A stretch of 64,000 nucleotides of DNA from Candidatus Heritagella gallinarum (GTDB taxonomy: Bacteria > Bacillota > Clostridia > Oscillospirales > Acutalibacteraceae): the NCBI GenBank assembly GCA_904394685.1, contig CAJFNK010000004.1:1-64000 (forward strand), read 5' to 3'. Position numbers and translations under genes: made by a program. The notes beneath the pieces are model-generated. The model was not told where the DNA came from, did no database searches, and was given only the letters and a program-made list of their open reading frames with translations. Below are positions 16,525-25,419 of this stretch, piece after piece (position 1 is the stretch's first letter; the number at the start of each line of letters is the position of its first letter).

Positions 16525-18273
16525 ATGTTTTTACCATATATGGGCGAGGTGCCCCGTGTTCGCTCGGTGCTAAACCAGTTTGGCGGCTATTGCCACACCA
16601 ACACCTGCACCGATGGGCAGTTTTATGAGATGGGCAACCTTTCGGCACGGGACGCCCCCCTGCTGCGCCCCCGCAAGCAGAGGGGCACCATCCGGCAGTT
16701 TTCTCAGCCCTGGGGGCTGTTTGGGCGGGAAAAGCTGTGCTGGGTGGACGGAACCGATTTTTATTATAACGGCTTTTTGGTGGGGACGGTTGAAGCCAGT
16801 GAAAAGCAGTTTGTGGGGATGGGCGCCTATCTGCTCATCTGGCCGGACAAGAAATATTACAACATCCAGACTGGGGAGTTTGGCGATTTGGGGGCTTCTT
16901 TCACCAGCGACGGCTCGGTGGGGTTCACCCTTTCCAAGCAGGACGGGACAGCCTATGAAGGCTATACCGCCAGCGCCGAGCCGCCGGAATCCCCCGAAAA
17001 CGGCGCTTTGTGGCTAGACACCAGCCAGACGCCCCATGTGCTCAAGGAATATGCCTCCTCTGGGCGGATGTGGGTGGAAATTGCCACCACCTATGTAAAA
17101 ATCAGCTTTGCCAATCTGGGAAAGCTGTTTCAGCAGTATGACGGGGTAACAGTTTCGGGCTGCACCGGGACAGCCAAGGGGCTGAACGGCTCGTGTGTGA
17201 TTCAAAGCCAGGGGGATGACTGGATTGTGATTCCCGGCGTGCTGGACACCGCCTATGAGCAGTCGGAGCCGGTGACGATTGCCAGGGAAATCCCGGACAT
17301 GGAATTTTTGACCGAGAGCGAAAACCGGGTGTGGGGCTGCTCCTCCAAAAAGAACGAAATCTATGCCTGCAAGCTGGGCGACCCCACCAACTGGAATTGC
17401 TTTGAAGGCATTTCCACCGACAGCTATGCGGCTACGCTGGGTTCGGACGGGGCGTTTACCGGCGCCTGTACGCATCTGGGCTATGTGCTGTTTTTTAAGG
17501 AGGACATGATTCACAAGGTGTATGGAACCCAGCCCTCTAACTTCCAGATTACCAACAGCCCGGTGCGGGGGGTCAAGAAGGGCAGCGAACGCTCGCTGGT
17601 GATTGTAAACGAAACGCTCTATTATCACAGCCGCAACGGGGTGTGCGCCTATGACGGCGGGATGCCGGTGGCGATATCGGCTTCACTGGGCAGCGGGGTG
17701 TATCAGAACGCCCGTGCAGGCACGGTGGGCGACTGCTATTATCTCTGCATGGAAAGCCCGGAAAACGGCTGGGAGCTGTTTGTGTATGACGAATCCGCCG
17801 GGCTGTGGCACCGGGAGGACAAAACCTGTGTGCGGTGGTTTGCCAGAGTGGGGGGCGAACTGTATTTTATCGCAGAGGACAACCGCCTGTATGCAGTAAA
17901 CGGCAGCACGTCCCTTTATGAAGGGGATGAAGGCTCGCTGGGAGAAACCGAAGCGCCGGTTTCGTGGTTTGCCGAGAGCGGGGACATGTATACCGAGGTG
18001 AACCGGTATCTGGCAGGGATGCAGTTCTGCTTCCATCTGGAGCCGGGAAGCCGGGTGACGGTCAAGCTGCGGTATGATAACGGCGACTGGGAACCGGTGG
18101 CGGAGATCTCCACGCAGGAAAAGCGCTATTATAACCTGCCGGTGATTCCCCGGAGATGCGGGATGCTGCGGCTGCGCCTGGAAGGCGTGGGCGACATGCA
18201 GCTCTATTCTGTGACCCGCACCATGGAGGACGCTACCGAGCTGCCGGAGCCGGGAAACTGGAAAACGCCGTAG
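16525..18273 (+). CDS. Virion protein, possible beta-propeller head/tail stabilisation protein
   Basis: 582 aa, beta-rich. It begins MFLPYMGEVPRVRSVLNQF and has repeated strand-turn units (TESENRVWGCS, NEIYACKLGDPTNW, GYVLFFKEDMIHKVYG, NETLYYHSRNGVCAYDGG, YYLCMESPENGWELFVYD, GELYFIAEDNRLYAVNG). These spaced repeats suggest a propeller like the P22 gp10/T7 tail-tube-associated group, by pattern only. The frame is open back to 16222, but that stretch overlaps the connector gene and looks non-coding. ATG 16525 has no close SD; a stem-loop upstream may reposition one. Confidence 0.65.
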   Translation: MFLPYMGEVPRVRSVLNQFGGYCHTNTCTDGQFYEMGNLSARDAPLLRPRKQRGTIRQFSQPWGLFGREKLCWVDGTDFYYNGFLVGTVEASEKQFVGMGAYLLIWPDKKYYNIQTGEFGDLGASFTSDGSVGFTLSKQDGTAYEGYTASAEPPESPENGALWLDTSQTPHVLKEYASSGRMWVEIATTYVKISFANLGKLFQQYDGVTVSGCTGTAKGLNGSCVIQSQGDDWIVIPGVLDTAYEQSEPVTIAREIPDMEFLTESENRVWGCSSKKNEIYACKLGDPTNWNCFEGISTDSYAATLGSDGAFTGACTHLGYVLFFKEDMIHKVYGTQPSNFQITNSPVRGVKKGSERSLVIVNETLYYHSRNGVCAYDGGMPVAISASLGSGVYQNARAGTVGDCYYLCMESPENGWELFVYDESAGLWHREDKTCVRWFARVGGELYFIAEDNRLYAVNGSTSLYEGDEGSLGETEAPVSWFAESGDMYTEVNRYLAGMQFCFHLEPGSRVTVKLRYDNGDWEPVAEISTQEKRYYNLPVIPRRCGMLRLRLEGVGDMQLYSVTRTMEDATELPEPGNWKTP

Positions 18274-18313
18274 CAGCGGGAGTTTCGTCCGAACAAAAAG
18301 GAGATGGAAAGAG

Positions 18314-19081
18314 ATGAAGGGATTATCATTTACCCTGCCGGGGCTGGAACAGGCGACAGATCCCCGGCAGCTGAGAACCTGTTTGCTGCGCCTGGTGGAG
18401 GAGCTGCAATATGCCCTCTCTAACCTGGACATGGGGAATTTTACGGCGGACACGCAGAAACGGCTGGAGACGGTGGAGAAAACCGCCCAAAAAGCCGATG
18501 AAACCGCCAACGAAAACGCAGCGGCCGCCAAAGCGGGATTTGAGGAAGTCTATGAGGAGATTATCCGAACCGCCGGGGAGCTTTCCAGCGAGTTTGAGGT
18601 TTCTCTGAACCAGCGGGAGGACTCCATCCTCTCGCAGGTTTCGGAGGAGTTTACCGCCAAATCGGACACGGCCCAGCTGGAAGAAACCTTTCGCTCGGAG
18701 CTGGAACAGACCAGCCAGAAAATCGAGATGCGGTTTTCGGATGCCGCCAACCTGACGCAGGAAGTGGCGGGGGATTTGCAGGAATACCAGAACCTGGTGG
18801 AAACGTATATCCAGTTTAACACAGAGGGCATCACCCTGGGAAAGCAGGGCAGCCCGTTTCAGGCGGTGCTGGGAGAAGAACGGCTTTCGTTTTTGCAAAA
18901 CGGCGTGGAAATCGCCTACCTCTCGAACAACAAGCTGTATATCACCAGCGGCGAAATCCTTGACCGCTTTACGGTGGGCAACGACGCAAGCGGGTATTTT
19001 GACTGGATTCCCCGTGGCAGCGGCAATCTGGGAATGAAATGGAGAAAGCCGGCGCCGCCTGCGGCTTTGCAGCGGCGATGA
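18314..19081 (+). CDS. Coiled-coil tail protein
   Basis: 255 aa. Residues ~35-160 are strongly coiled-coil (Glu/Ala/Lys/Thr, few prolines). The C-terminal ~70 residues (ITLGKQGSPFQAVLG, LSNNKLYITSGEI, FTVGNDASGYFDWIPRGSG) match the end domain of phage tail/endopeptidase-like proteins. Possibly a tail fibre stalk or baseplate component. ATG 18314 follows AAAAAGGAG. It sits between the propeller-like gene and the large fibre gene. Confidence 0.65.
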   Translation: MKGLSFTLPGLEQATDPRQLRTCLLRLVEELQYALSNLDMGNFTADTQKRLETVEKTAQKADETANENAAAAKAGFEEVYEEIIRTAGELSSEFEVSLNQREDSILSQVSEEFTAKSDTAQLEETFRSELEQTSQKIEMRFSDAANLTQEVAGDLQEYQNLVETYIQFNTEGITLGKQGSPFQAVLGEERLSFLQNGVEIAYLSNNKLYITSGEILDRFTVGNDASGYFDWIPRGSGNLGMKWRKPAPPAALQRR

Positions 19082-19100
19082 CCGGGGAAGGGGGCTTTGT

Positions 19101-21020
19101 ATGCCGGAACTTGTAAAAAATTACAGCAACGGCTCTGCCATTAAAATTGTCTATTCGGTGTCCCAGAATGTGAGCAAAAACCAGAGCACCGTCACCATGA
19201 CGCTGTATGTCCACCGTGACAGCTATGGCCCCAGCTGGAACACCCACTGTAATTCCTATATCCAGCTGGACGGCGCCAATGTGATGACCTATACCGGGAG
19301 CTTTCGTATCAGCACCAGCTGGGTGAAAATCGGCTCTACGGTGAGCAAAACGGTTACGCACAACAGCGACGGCACCAAAACCATTGCGCTCAAGGGCTTT
19401 TTTGACTCGCAGGGACTGACCACCAAGCTGGACGACCTCACCGTTACGGGCAATGTGACGCTGAAAACCATTCCCCGTGCGTCCAAGGTGAACGGGGTTT
19501 CGGGCAGCACCATCGGCAGCCCGATCACGGTTTCCATCAGCCGGGAGGTATCGGGCTTTACCCACAAGGTTTATTATTCCTTTGGAAGCGTGAAAGACCG
19601 GCTGCTGGGCAGCAATGTGGGAACCAGCCTGACCTTTACGCCGCCGATGGAGGACTGCGGGCAGGTTCCCAACAGCACGAGCGGCACCGCTACCATTCGG
19701 GTGGACACCTATAACGGCAGCACCAAAATTGGCTCGTCCAGCAAAAACATCACGCTGAAAGTGCCGTCGTCGGTGGTGCCTACCATGACCGGGATTAGCT
19801 TTACCCCGATAAACGGGCAGGTTCCGGCGGGGTGGGAGATTTATGTCCAGACCAAAAGCAAGGTGACGGCCAAAATTACCGGGGCGGCGGGCGCTTATGG
19901 CAGCACCATCAAGAGCTATTCGATATCGGGCGGGGGATATTCCGGGACGTCGTCCAGCCTGACCACCGGCTTTTTGAATAAAGCGGGCAGTATCTCGTTC
20001 ACAGCCAAAATTACCGACAGCCGGGGGCGCACCGCCACCAAAACCGCCAGCATCTCTGTGGAGGAATACGCTCCGCCGGTGCTTTCTTTGGCAAAGGCGT
20101 TCCGGTGCAACGAACAGGGAGAGGAACAGGACGACGGGGCGTATCTCTCGCTCACGCTCCAGTTTTCGGGGCATGACCTGGGCGGCAAAAACGCCATCAC
20201 CGGCGGATACCGCACCCAGGCCGAGGAGGGAAGCTGGTCGGGGCTTTCGCCGGCAGAAAACGGCAAAGCGGTGATTTTTCCCGCCAACCCGGATTTGACC
20301 CTGACGGTACAGGCGCAGGCCGCCGACACCTTTGGAGAGGTCACGAAAGACCTGACGGTGAACTCCACCCGGTTTATCATGGACTTTCGGGCGGGAGGAA
20401 ACGGAATCGCCTTTGGAAAAGCGGCGGAATATGACGACCTCTTGGACACCAACTGGGAAGCGAGGTTCCGCAAGGGAATCCAGATGATGGACGCCAATGG
20501 GGCGTTTTATGCGTTGGTTTATAATGGCGCTAACCTCTGGATCGGAGCACTCCGTACAGATGACAGCGGCGAAACACTGGCAGGGCATCATACCGGGAAA
20601 ACCTATATCAGCGCCGGGATCGACGAAGTGACCGGGAAGGGGCATAACAGTATTTATGTCAGCGTCCCTTCTTCTGAATCAGAAGCCCAGAATTTTGAAG
20701 CGCTGCACAAAGGGAATACCATGCAGAAATTATGGAGCGGCTCCTGGAGCAGCGGCACGATCACGGTACCTGGCAGCGACCAGTACAGCATATTCAAGAT
20801 TTCCATGCAGGGACAGGGCACTACCATTTTGGCGGCAAAGCAGGCACAGTATGTGAGAGGCGGAAACAGCTATTCTTCCGACACCCCCTCGGTTGTTTTT
20901 TATCATTTTGCGGCAACATTCAGCGGCGAGAAATGGACGTTTGTGGCGTGTAACAGTAACGCTCTGGGCAGTACCAGCCTGAACAAAATCACGGTTACAG
21001 AAATCTGGGGAATTGTATAA
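19101..21020 (+). CDS. DUF859-type phage minor structural (tail fibre) protein
   Basis: 639 aa, Ser/Thr/Gly-rich beta protein. The N-terminal part (NYSNGSAIKIVYSVSQN, LYVHRDSYGPSWNT, VTHNSDGTKTIALKGFF) and FRAGGNGIAFGKAAEYDDL near residue 440 match the DUF859 siphovirus structural family. A further ~190 residues of unknown fold end the protein (NSIYVSVPSSESEA, ITVTEIWGIV). It is probably a receptor-binding or tail-tip fibre. ATG 19101 follows GGGGAAGGGGG, 19 bp after the coiled-coil gene. Confidence 0.8.
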   Translation: MPELVKNYSNGSAIKIVYSVSQNVSKNQSTVTMTLYVHRDSYGPSWNTHCNSYIQLDGANVMTYTGSFRISTSWVKIGSTVSKTVTHNSDGTKTIALKGFFDSQGLTTKLDDLTVTGNVTLKTIPRASKVNGVSGSTIGSPITVSISREVSGFTHKVYYSFGSVKDRLLGSNVGTSLTFTPPMEDCGQVPNSTSGTATIRVDTYNGSTKIGSSSKNITLKVPSSVVPTMTGISFTPINGQVPAGWEIYVQTKSKVTAKITGAAGAYGSTIKSYSISGGGYSGTSSSLTTGFLNKAGSISFTAKITDSRGRTATKTASISVEEYAPPVLSLAKAFRCNEQGEEQDDGAYLSLTLQFSGHDLGGKNAITGGYRTQAEEGSWSGLSPAENGKAVIFPANPDLTLTVQAQAADTFGEVTKDLTVNSTRFIMDFRAGGNGIAFGKAAEYDDLLDTNWEARFRKGIQMMDANGAFYALVYNGANLWIGALRTDDSGETLAGHHTGKTYISAGIDEVTGKGHNSIYVSVPSSESEAQNFEALHKGNTMQKLWSGSWSSGTITVPGSDQYSIFKISMQGQGTTILAAKQAQYVRGGNSYSSDTPSVVFYHFAATFSGEKWTFVACNSNALGSTSLNKITVTEIWGIV

Positions 21021-21033
21021 GGAGGCAGCCAAC

Positions 21034-21435
21034 ATGCAGATACAGGTAACAGACGGATATATTACCGGTTATGCCCAGACCGGCGGGTTTGTGGATGGGA
21101 TAGAGGTGCCGGATGATTTTTTGGGGGATATGACCCCGGAAGAAATCCGGTGCTGCCGGTTTGAAAACGGGGCGGTGGTATTGGATGAATCCCGGCTTTT
21201 GCAGCAGCAGGAAGCTGGCGAGCTGGAACAGCTTCGGGAAATGCGGGCAATTGAATGTTTCCCGGTGGTCAACCGTGGAAAGCCCTGGTATGACCGGCTG
21301 ACCCCGCAGCAGCAAAGCGAACTGGACAGCTGGTATCAAAGCTGGCTGGATGTTACCATTAGCCATGACATCCCCCAGATGCCGGCCTGGATACGGGGTG
21401 GGCTGAAAGCAGGAACCAGAGAATATATACAATAA
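21034..21435 (+). CDS. Tail-fibre-associated small protein
   Basis: 133 aa. N-terminal MQIQVTDGYITGYAQTGG leads into a short beta region. The C-terminal NRGKPWYDRLTPQQQSELDSW-type helix and LDVT...IPQMPAW pattern are those of small proteins encoded after tail fibres in Firmicutes phages, often labelled tail assembly chaperones. AAGGAGG lies eight bases before ATG 21034. Function is inferred from position. Confidence 0.65.
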   Translation: MQIQVTDGYITGYAQTGGFVDGIEVPDDFLGDMTPEEIRCCRFENGAVVLDESRLLQQQEAGELEQLREMRAIECFPVVNRGKPWYDRLTPQQQSELDSWYQSWLDVTISHDIPQMPAWIRGGLKAGTREYIQ

Positions 21436-21483
21436 GGCAAAAACGCAAACAATATTTCTTTTTGTATAAAGGAGGGGTGGGAG

Positions 21484-22362
21484 ATGGCCACCACGCATAA
21501 GGTACAATGGGGGGACACCCTGTGGGATTTATCGAGAAAATATGGGGTTTCCATCGACTCAATTGTGAAGGCAAACAAGCAGATCAAAGACCCGCACTGG
21601 ATTTATACCGGCGACACGTTGGTAATTCCAACCGGAGGTTCTTCGGGTTCTTCTTCCTCAAAGGGAAGCCAGTCAGGCGCCAAGCAGAGCAAGCCGCCCG
21701 CTTATGAATCGGGAAAACCGACGTATAAGCCTTCGGGAAGCCTGACAGCGCTGGAAAACCAGCTCAAGAAGCTGGAATCCCAGAGGCCGGGGGAATACAA
21801 CTCCCAGTATACGGAGCAGATTTCGCAGTTGGTAGATCAGATTCTGAACCAGAAGGAATTTTCGTATGATTTGGCGTCTGACCCCATGTATCAGCAATAT
21901 AAAGCGCAGTATATGCAGCTGGGCAATCAGGCGATGCGGGACGTGATGGGGCAGTCGGCCGCCCTGACGGGAGGATATGGCAGCAGCTATGCCGCCACAG
22001 CGGGGAGCCAGGCATACAACCAGTATCTGACGCAGCTGAACCAGCAGGTGCCGGAGCTTTATAATGCGGCCTACAGCCGGTATACAGCGGAGCAGGACCG
22101 GATGCTGGACCAGATGGATCTGCTGATGGAAATGGATCAGGCGGATTATGAAAAATACCGGGAACAGGTTTCGGACTATCAGGATCAGCTGGACTATTAT
22201 AAAGACAAATATCTCGAGCAGCAGGAGCGGGAATTCCGGGAATATCAGGAGAAGCTGGACGCATGGCAAAAGGACCGGGACTATTACTACAAGAAGGGGC
22301 AGGACGCACAGGACCAGAAGCGCTGGGAAGAAGAAATGCGGCGTAAATGGTATACGATGTGA
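21484..22362 (+). CDS. LysM-containing virion protein with coiled coil
   Basis: 292 aa. One LysM peptidoglycan-binding domain at residues 4-50 (HKVQWGDTLWDLSRKYGV, IYTGDTLVIP). A Ser/Gly linker and a helical domain containing FSYDLASDPMYQQYK and LTGGYGSSYAATAGSQAYN follow, then a Tyr/Gln/Glu-rich coiled coil to the end. The middle block recurs in Firmicutes phage virion proteins (recalled). There is no signal peptide, so it probably reaches the wall as part of a particle or by lysis. Last gene of the virion-type run; a MITE begins 38 bp later. Confidence 0.78.
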   Translation: MATTHKVQWGDTLWDLSRKYGVSIDSIVKANKQIKDPHWIYTGDTLVIPTGGSSGSSSSKGSQSGAKQSKPPAYESGKPTYKPSGSLTALENQLKKLESQRPGEYNSQYTEQISQLVDQILNQKEFSYDLASDPMYQQYKAQYMQLGNQAMRDVMGQSAALTGGYGSSYAATAGSQAYNQYLTQLNQQVPELYNAAYSRYTAEQDRMLDQMDLLMEMDQADYEKYREQVSDYQDQLDYYKDKYLEQQEREFREYQEKLDAWQKDRDYYYKKGQDAQDQKRWEEEMRRKWYTM

Positions 22363-22399
22363 TTGTTTTTGGGAGAAAAGGGATTTGGGAAAATTTTTT

Positions 22400-22582
22400 A
22401 GGGCGTTTCTGAAAACTAAGAAATTGACGAATTTTCCGCAAGCAACAGGCAGATACAAGGCAAAAAACGCAGGAATCTTTTATGGATTCTGAGTATTTTT
22501 AACGCAGTAGCTGCCGTTGCACGACATCATGAAATGATGTCCGTAGGAAAAGATAATAATTTCGACTTTTCAGATAGCCCCT
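22400..22582 (+). mobile_element. MITE-like element, copy 1
   Basis: 183 bp. Imperfect terminal inverted repeats AGGGCGTTTCTGAAAAC and (reverse strand) AGGGGCTATCTGAAAAG. A second copy lies in the opposite orientation at 59240-59401. Too short to encode a transposase. TA is present on both sides of this copy, a possible target duplication. Confidence 0.8.
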
Positions 22583-22666
22583 AGTTTAAAAAGCCTTTTA
22601 TCCCAATTCTTTCTTATCCAAACCCTATCAAAAGGATGGTTTGCTGCTCAGGCCGCAGCGGGCCCC

Positions 22667-22735
22667 TACTTTCTTGCCAGAAGAAAGTAGGCAAAGACTG
22701 GGCAAAGGGACCGCCTTGGTCCCTTTGCAATCCCC
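22667..22735 (+). repeat. Palindromic intergenic repeat
   Basis: Two hairpins: CTACTTTCTT/AAGAAAGTAG (22667-22690) and GCAAAGGGACC/GGTCCCTTTGC (22702-22728). A sequence of this kind is common between Clostridia genes. No coding potential. Confidence 0.6.
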
Positions 22736-22808
22736 CACGAAAAGCCTTGTGAGGTTATTGCTCCAAATTCCCCCCGCAAACAGTTTTCGGGAAGTTTACA
22801 GGAATCTT

Positions 22809-22837
22809 ATGACATTCCGGTCACGGTATGATATAAT
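22809..22837 (+). promoter_or_regulatory. Promoter of the yfhO-glycosyltransferase operon
   Basis: ATGACA (22809-22814), 17 bp, TATAAT (22832-22837), about 35 bp before the start codon. Confidence 0.7.
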
Positions 22838-22871
22838 AGGCGTATGAATCCGGTGACGGGAGGAATTTTTT

Positions 22872-25403
22872 TTGGAAACTCTGCAAAAACAGATGGAACG
22901 CCGGCTTTTGGGCTGGCGCTCTAACTGCTATCTCAAAGCCTTTTTTTATGCCATTGGGCTTTCTTTTTTGGTGTTCTTACCTTTTGTAATCGTGGATAAC
23001 GGGTACTTCCTCTATTATGGCGACTTTAACGTCCAACAGGTGCCGTTCTATCAGATGTGCCACGATGCGATTCGCTCCGGCAATATCGGCTGGAGCTGGA
23101 CAACTGACTTGGGTGCCAATTTTATCGGCTCCTATTCGTTTTATCTGCTGGGAAGCCCCTTTTTCTGGCTAACGCTGCCGTTCCCCAGCGAGGCCGTGCC
23201 ATATCTTATGGCGCCCCTGCTGGTGCTGAAATTTGGCTGCGCTTCGCTCACCGCCTTTATCTACCTGCGCCGCTATGTGCGCCGGGAAAGCTGGGCGGTA
23301 GTAGGCGGCATCCTCTATGCCTTTTCCGGTTTTTCGGTTTATAATGTCTTTTTTAACCATTTCCACGAGGCAATCGTGGTGTTCCCGCTGATGCTGGCCG
23401 CTCTGGATGAATATATGGAGAACCGCCGCCGGGGCGTGTTTGCGCTGGCGGTGTTTGCCTGCTGCTTCGTCAATTACTATTTCTTTGTGGGACAGGTGGT
23501 TTTCTGCCTGCTCTACTGGTTTGTGAGGATGTTTGCCGGAAGCTGGGAAATCAGCCTCAAGGACTTTTTTCTGCTGGCGCTGGAAGCGGTGCTGGGCGTG
23601 GGCATGGCCTGTGTGCTGCTGGTGCCCTCGGTACTGACGGTGCTGCAAAATCCCCGTGTGGATAACCCGCCCGACGGCTGGAACGCCCTGCTATATGACC
23701 GCAACCAGCGGTATCTACATATTTTGCAGAGCTTCTTCTTCCCGCCCGATATCCCGGCACGCCCCAATTTTACCCCGGACTCCGGCTCAAAATGGGCTTC
23801 GCTGGGGGCATGGCTGCCGCTGCTTGGCATGACCGGCGTGATTGCATGGCTTCAGCTGCACCGCCGCCACTGGGTAAAGAGGATTTTGGGAATCTGTTTC
23901 CTGATGGCCATGGTGCCCATCCTCAACTCTGCTTTCCAGCTGTTCAATTCCTCGTATTATGCCCGCTGGTTCTATATGATTACGCTGATGACCACACTGG
24001 CCACCCTGCTTTCGCTGGAAAGCAGCCGGGTAGACTGGAAACGTGCCATCAAGTGGAACACGGCAATTGTGCTGGCGATTGCCCTGCCGATTGGCCTGAT
24101 GCCTCACACCGAAACGCAGGACGAAAAAACCGTTACCCAGTATGGGCTGGAGGAATATCCCAGCCGCTTTTGGGCGTATGTGGCCATTGCCCTTTTGTGC
24201 CTTGCCATCCTCTCGGTGGTGTTCCGGTTCTATCGCCGCAATCCCCGGTTGTTCCGGCGCAGCATTGCCGCTTGCCTGGCGGGGGTGAGCGTGCTGTATT
24301 CCATCTTTGTATTGGCGCTGGGAAAAACACAGAGCGAAAATTCCCATGTGTTCCTCATGCCTTATTGCCTCAACGGCGGGAAGGACGTGGAGGTGCCCGG
24401 TGGGCTGGAAAACTGCCGCTCCGATTTTTATGATTCTCTGGATAACGCCGGAATGTTCTGGCAGATTCCCAACATACAGGCGTTTCATAGCATTGTCCCC
24501 GGCTCGATTATGGAGTTTTATCCGAGTATCGGCGTGACCCGTGACGTGGGCTCCCGCCCCGAAGTGAGCCATTATGGATTGCGTGGGCTGGTTTCGTGCA
24601 AATGGCTGTTTGACGACACCCACGACTCCGAGTATTTTGGCGGCACTCTGCGGGATGACCCCCAGATGCCCGGCTGGACGTTCTATGGCACTCAAAATGG
24701 ATATGACGTATGGCAAAATCAATATTATATCCCCATGGGGTTCTGTTATGACCAGTGTGTCAGCCGGGAGCAGTATGACGCAACCACCGAAGGCCAGCGG
24801 GAGCTGCTGCTGCTCAAGGCCATGGTGCTGGACGAGGAGCAGATGGAGCGCTATTCCGACTGCCTGACCCCCATAGAGAGCGTGAATACCCTTTCGTATA
24901 CAGAGGAAGCCTATTTGCAGGATTGTCTGGATCGAAAAGAAACCGCCTGCACCTCGTTCTCCTATGACAACGAAGGATTTTCAGCGGTGTCAGAAGGGGA
25001 AAACGACCGGCTGGTGTTTTTCAGTGTGCCTTATGAAGAAGGCTGGAGCGCCACCGTTAACGGGCAGGAAGTGCCGGTAGAAAAAGTCAATGTGGGCTTT
25101 ATGGCGGTAAAAGTCCCGGCGGGTACTGCCGAGATTCGCTTTACCTACCGTACGCCCGGACTGATGCTGGGAATGGCCGCAACAGCGGTGAGTGTGGGTT
25201 TGCTGGTGGTCTATCTGCTGGTTTGCCGCTGGAAACGCCGCCGCACGCCAAAGCCCTGCCGCCGTCCGGCACTGAAAGCGGCGCCGGTGCGGGAAATGGG
25301 TGAAAAGGCGGGAATTCATTTCTCCTTGCCGCAGCCCCTGCATCAGGGAGCGGATGGGCCTGAAACGGAAGGATACGAGCAAGAACCACATTCGGATGAC
25401 TGA
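22872..25403 (+). CDS. yfhO: YfhO-family membrane protein (GT-C-type glycosyltransferase)
   Basis: 843 aa. Twelve or more transmembrane helices fill residues 20-470. A large extracytoplasmic domain and a final helix (about residue 765) precede a basic cytoplasmic tail. YfhO blocks include DNGYFLYYGDFNVQQVPFY, WSWTTDLGANFIGSYSFYLLG (read in parts) and the beta motif WSATVNGQEVPVEKVN. In Bacillus the YfhO protein works with the undecaprenyl-sugar-forming enzyme CsbB to glycosylate lipoteichoic acid on the outer face. A CsbB-like gene follows here. The start is TTG 22872, eight bases after GGGAGG. Confidence 0.9.
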   Translation: METLQKQMERRLLGWRSNCYLKAFFYAIGLSFLVFLPFVIVDNGYFLYYGDFNVQQVPFYQMCHDAIRSGNIGWSWTTDLGANFIGSYSFYLLGSPFFWLTLPFPSEAVPYLMAPLLVLKFGCASLTAFIYLRRYVRRESWAVVGGILYAFSGFSVYNVFFNHFHEAIVVFPLMLAALDEYMENRRRGVFALAVFACCFVNYYFFVGQVVFCLLYWFVRMFAGSWEISLKDFFLLALEAVLGVGMACVLLVPSVLTVLQNPRVDNPPDGWNALLYDRNQRYLHILQSFFFPPDIPARPNFTPDSGSKWASLGAWLPLLGMTGVIAWLQLHRRHWVKRILGICFLMAMVPILNSAFQLFNSSYYARWFYMITLMTTLATLLSLESSRVDWKRAIKWNTAIVLAIALPIGLMPHTETQDEKTVTQYGLEEYPSRFWAYVAIALLCLAILSVVFRFYRRNPRLFRRSIAACLAGVSVLYSIFVLALGKTQSENSHVFLMPYCLNGGKDVEVPGGLENCRSDFYDSLDNAGMFWQIPNIQAFHSIVPGSIMEFYPSIGVTRDVGSRPEVSHYGLRGLVSCKWLFDDTHDSEYFGGTLRDDPQMPGWTFYGTQNGYDVWQNQYYIPMGFCYDQCVSREQYDATTEGQRELLLLKAMVLDEEQMERYSDCLTPIESVNTLSYTEEAYLQDCLDRKETACTSFSYDNEGFSAVSEGENDRLVFFSVPYEEGWSATVNGQEVPVEKVNVGFMAVKVPAGTAEIRFTYRTPGLMLGMAATAVSVGLLVVYLLVCRWKRRRTPKPCRRPALKAAPVREMGEKAGIHFSLPQPLHQGADGPETEGYEQEPHSDD

Positions 25404-25419
25404 GAAAGGAATGGTAGCA

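Noticed and set aside
18969-20645. 558-codon minus-strand frame opposite the DUF859 gene
   Set aside because: No SD, Arg/Gly/Pro-rich composition and a well-supported gene on the other strand.
14003-22362. Complete functional prophage
   Set aside because: No terminase, portal, integrase, repressor or lysis gene was found within the flanking host genes.
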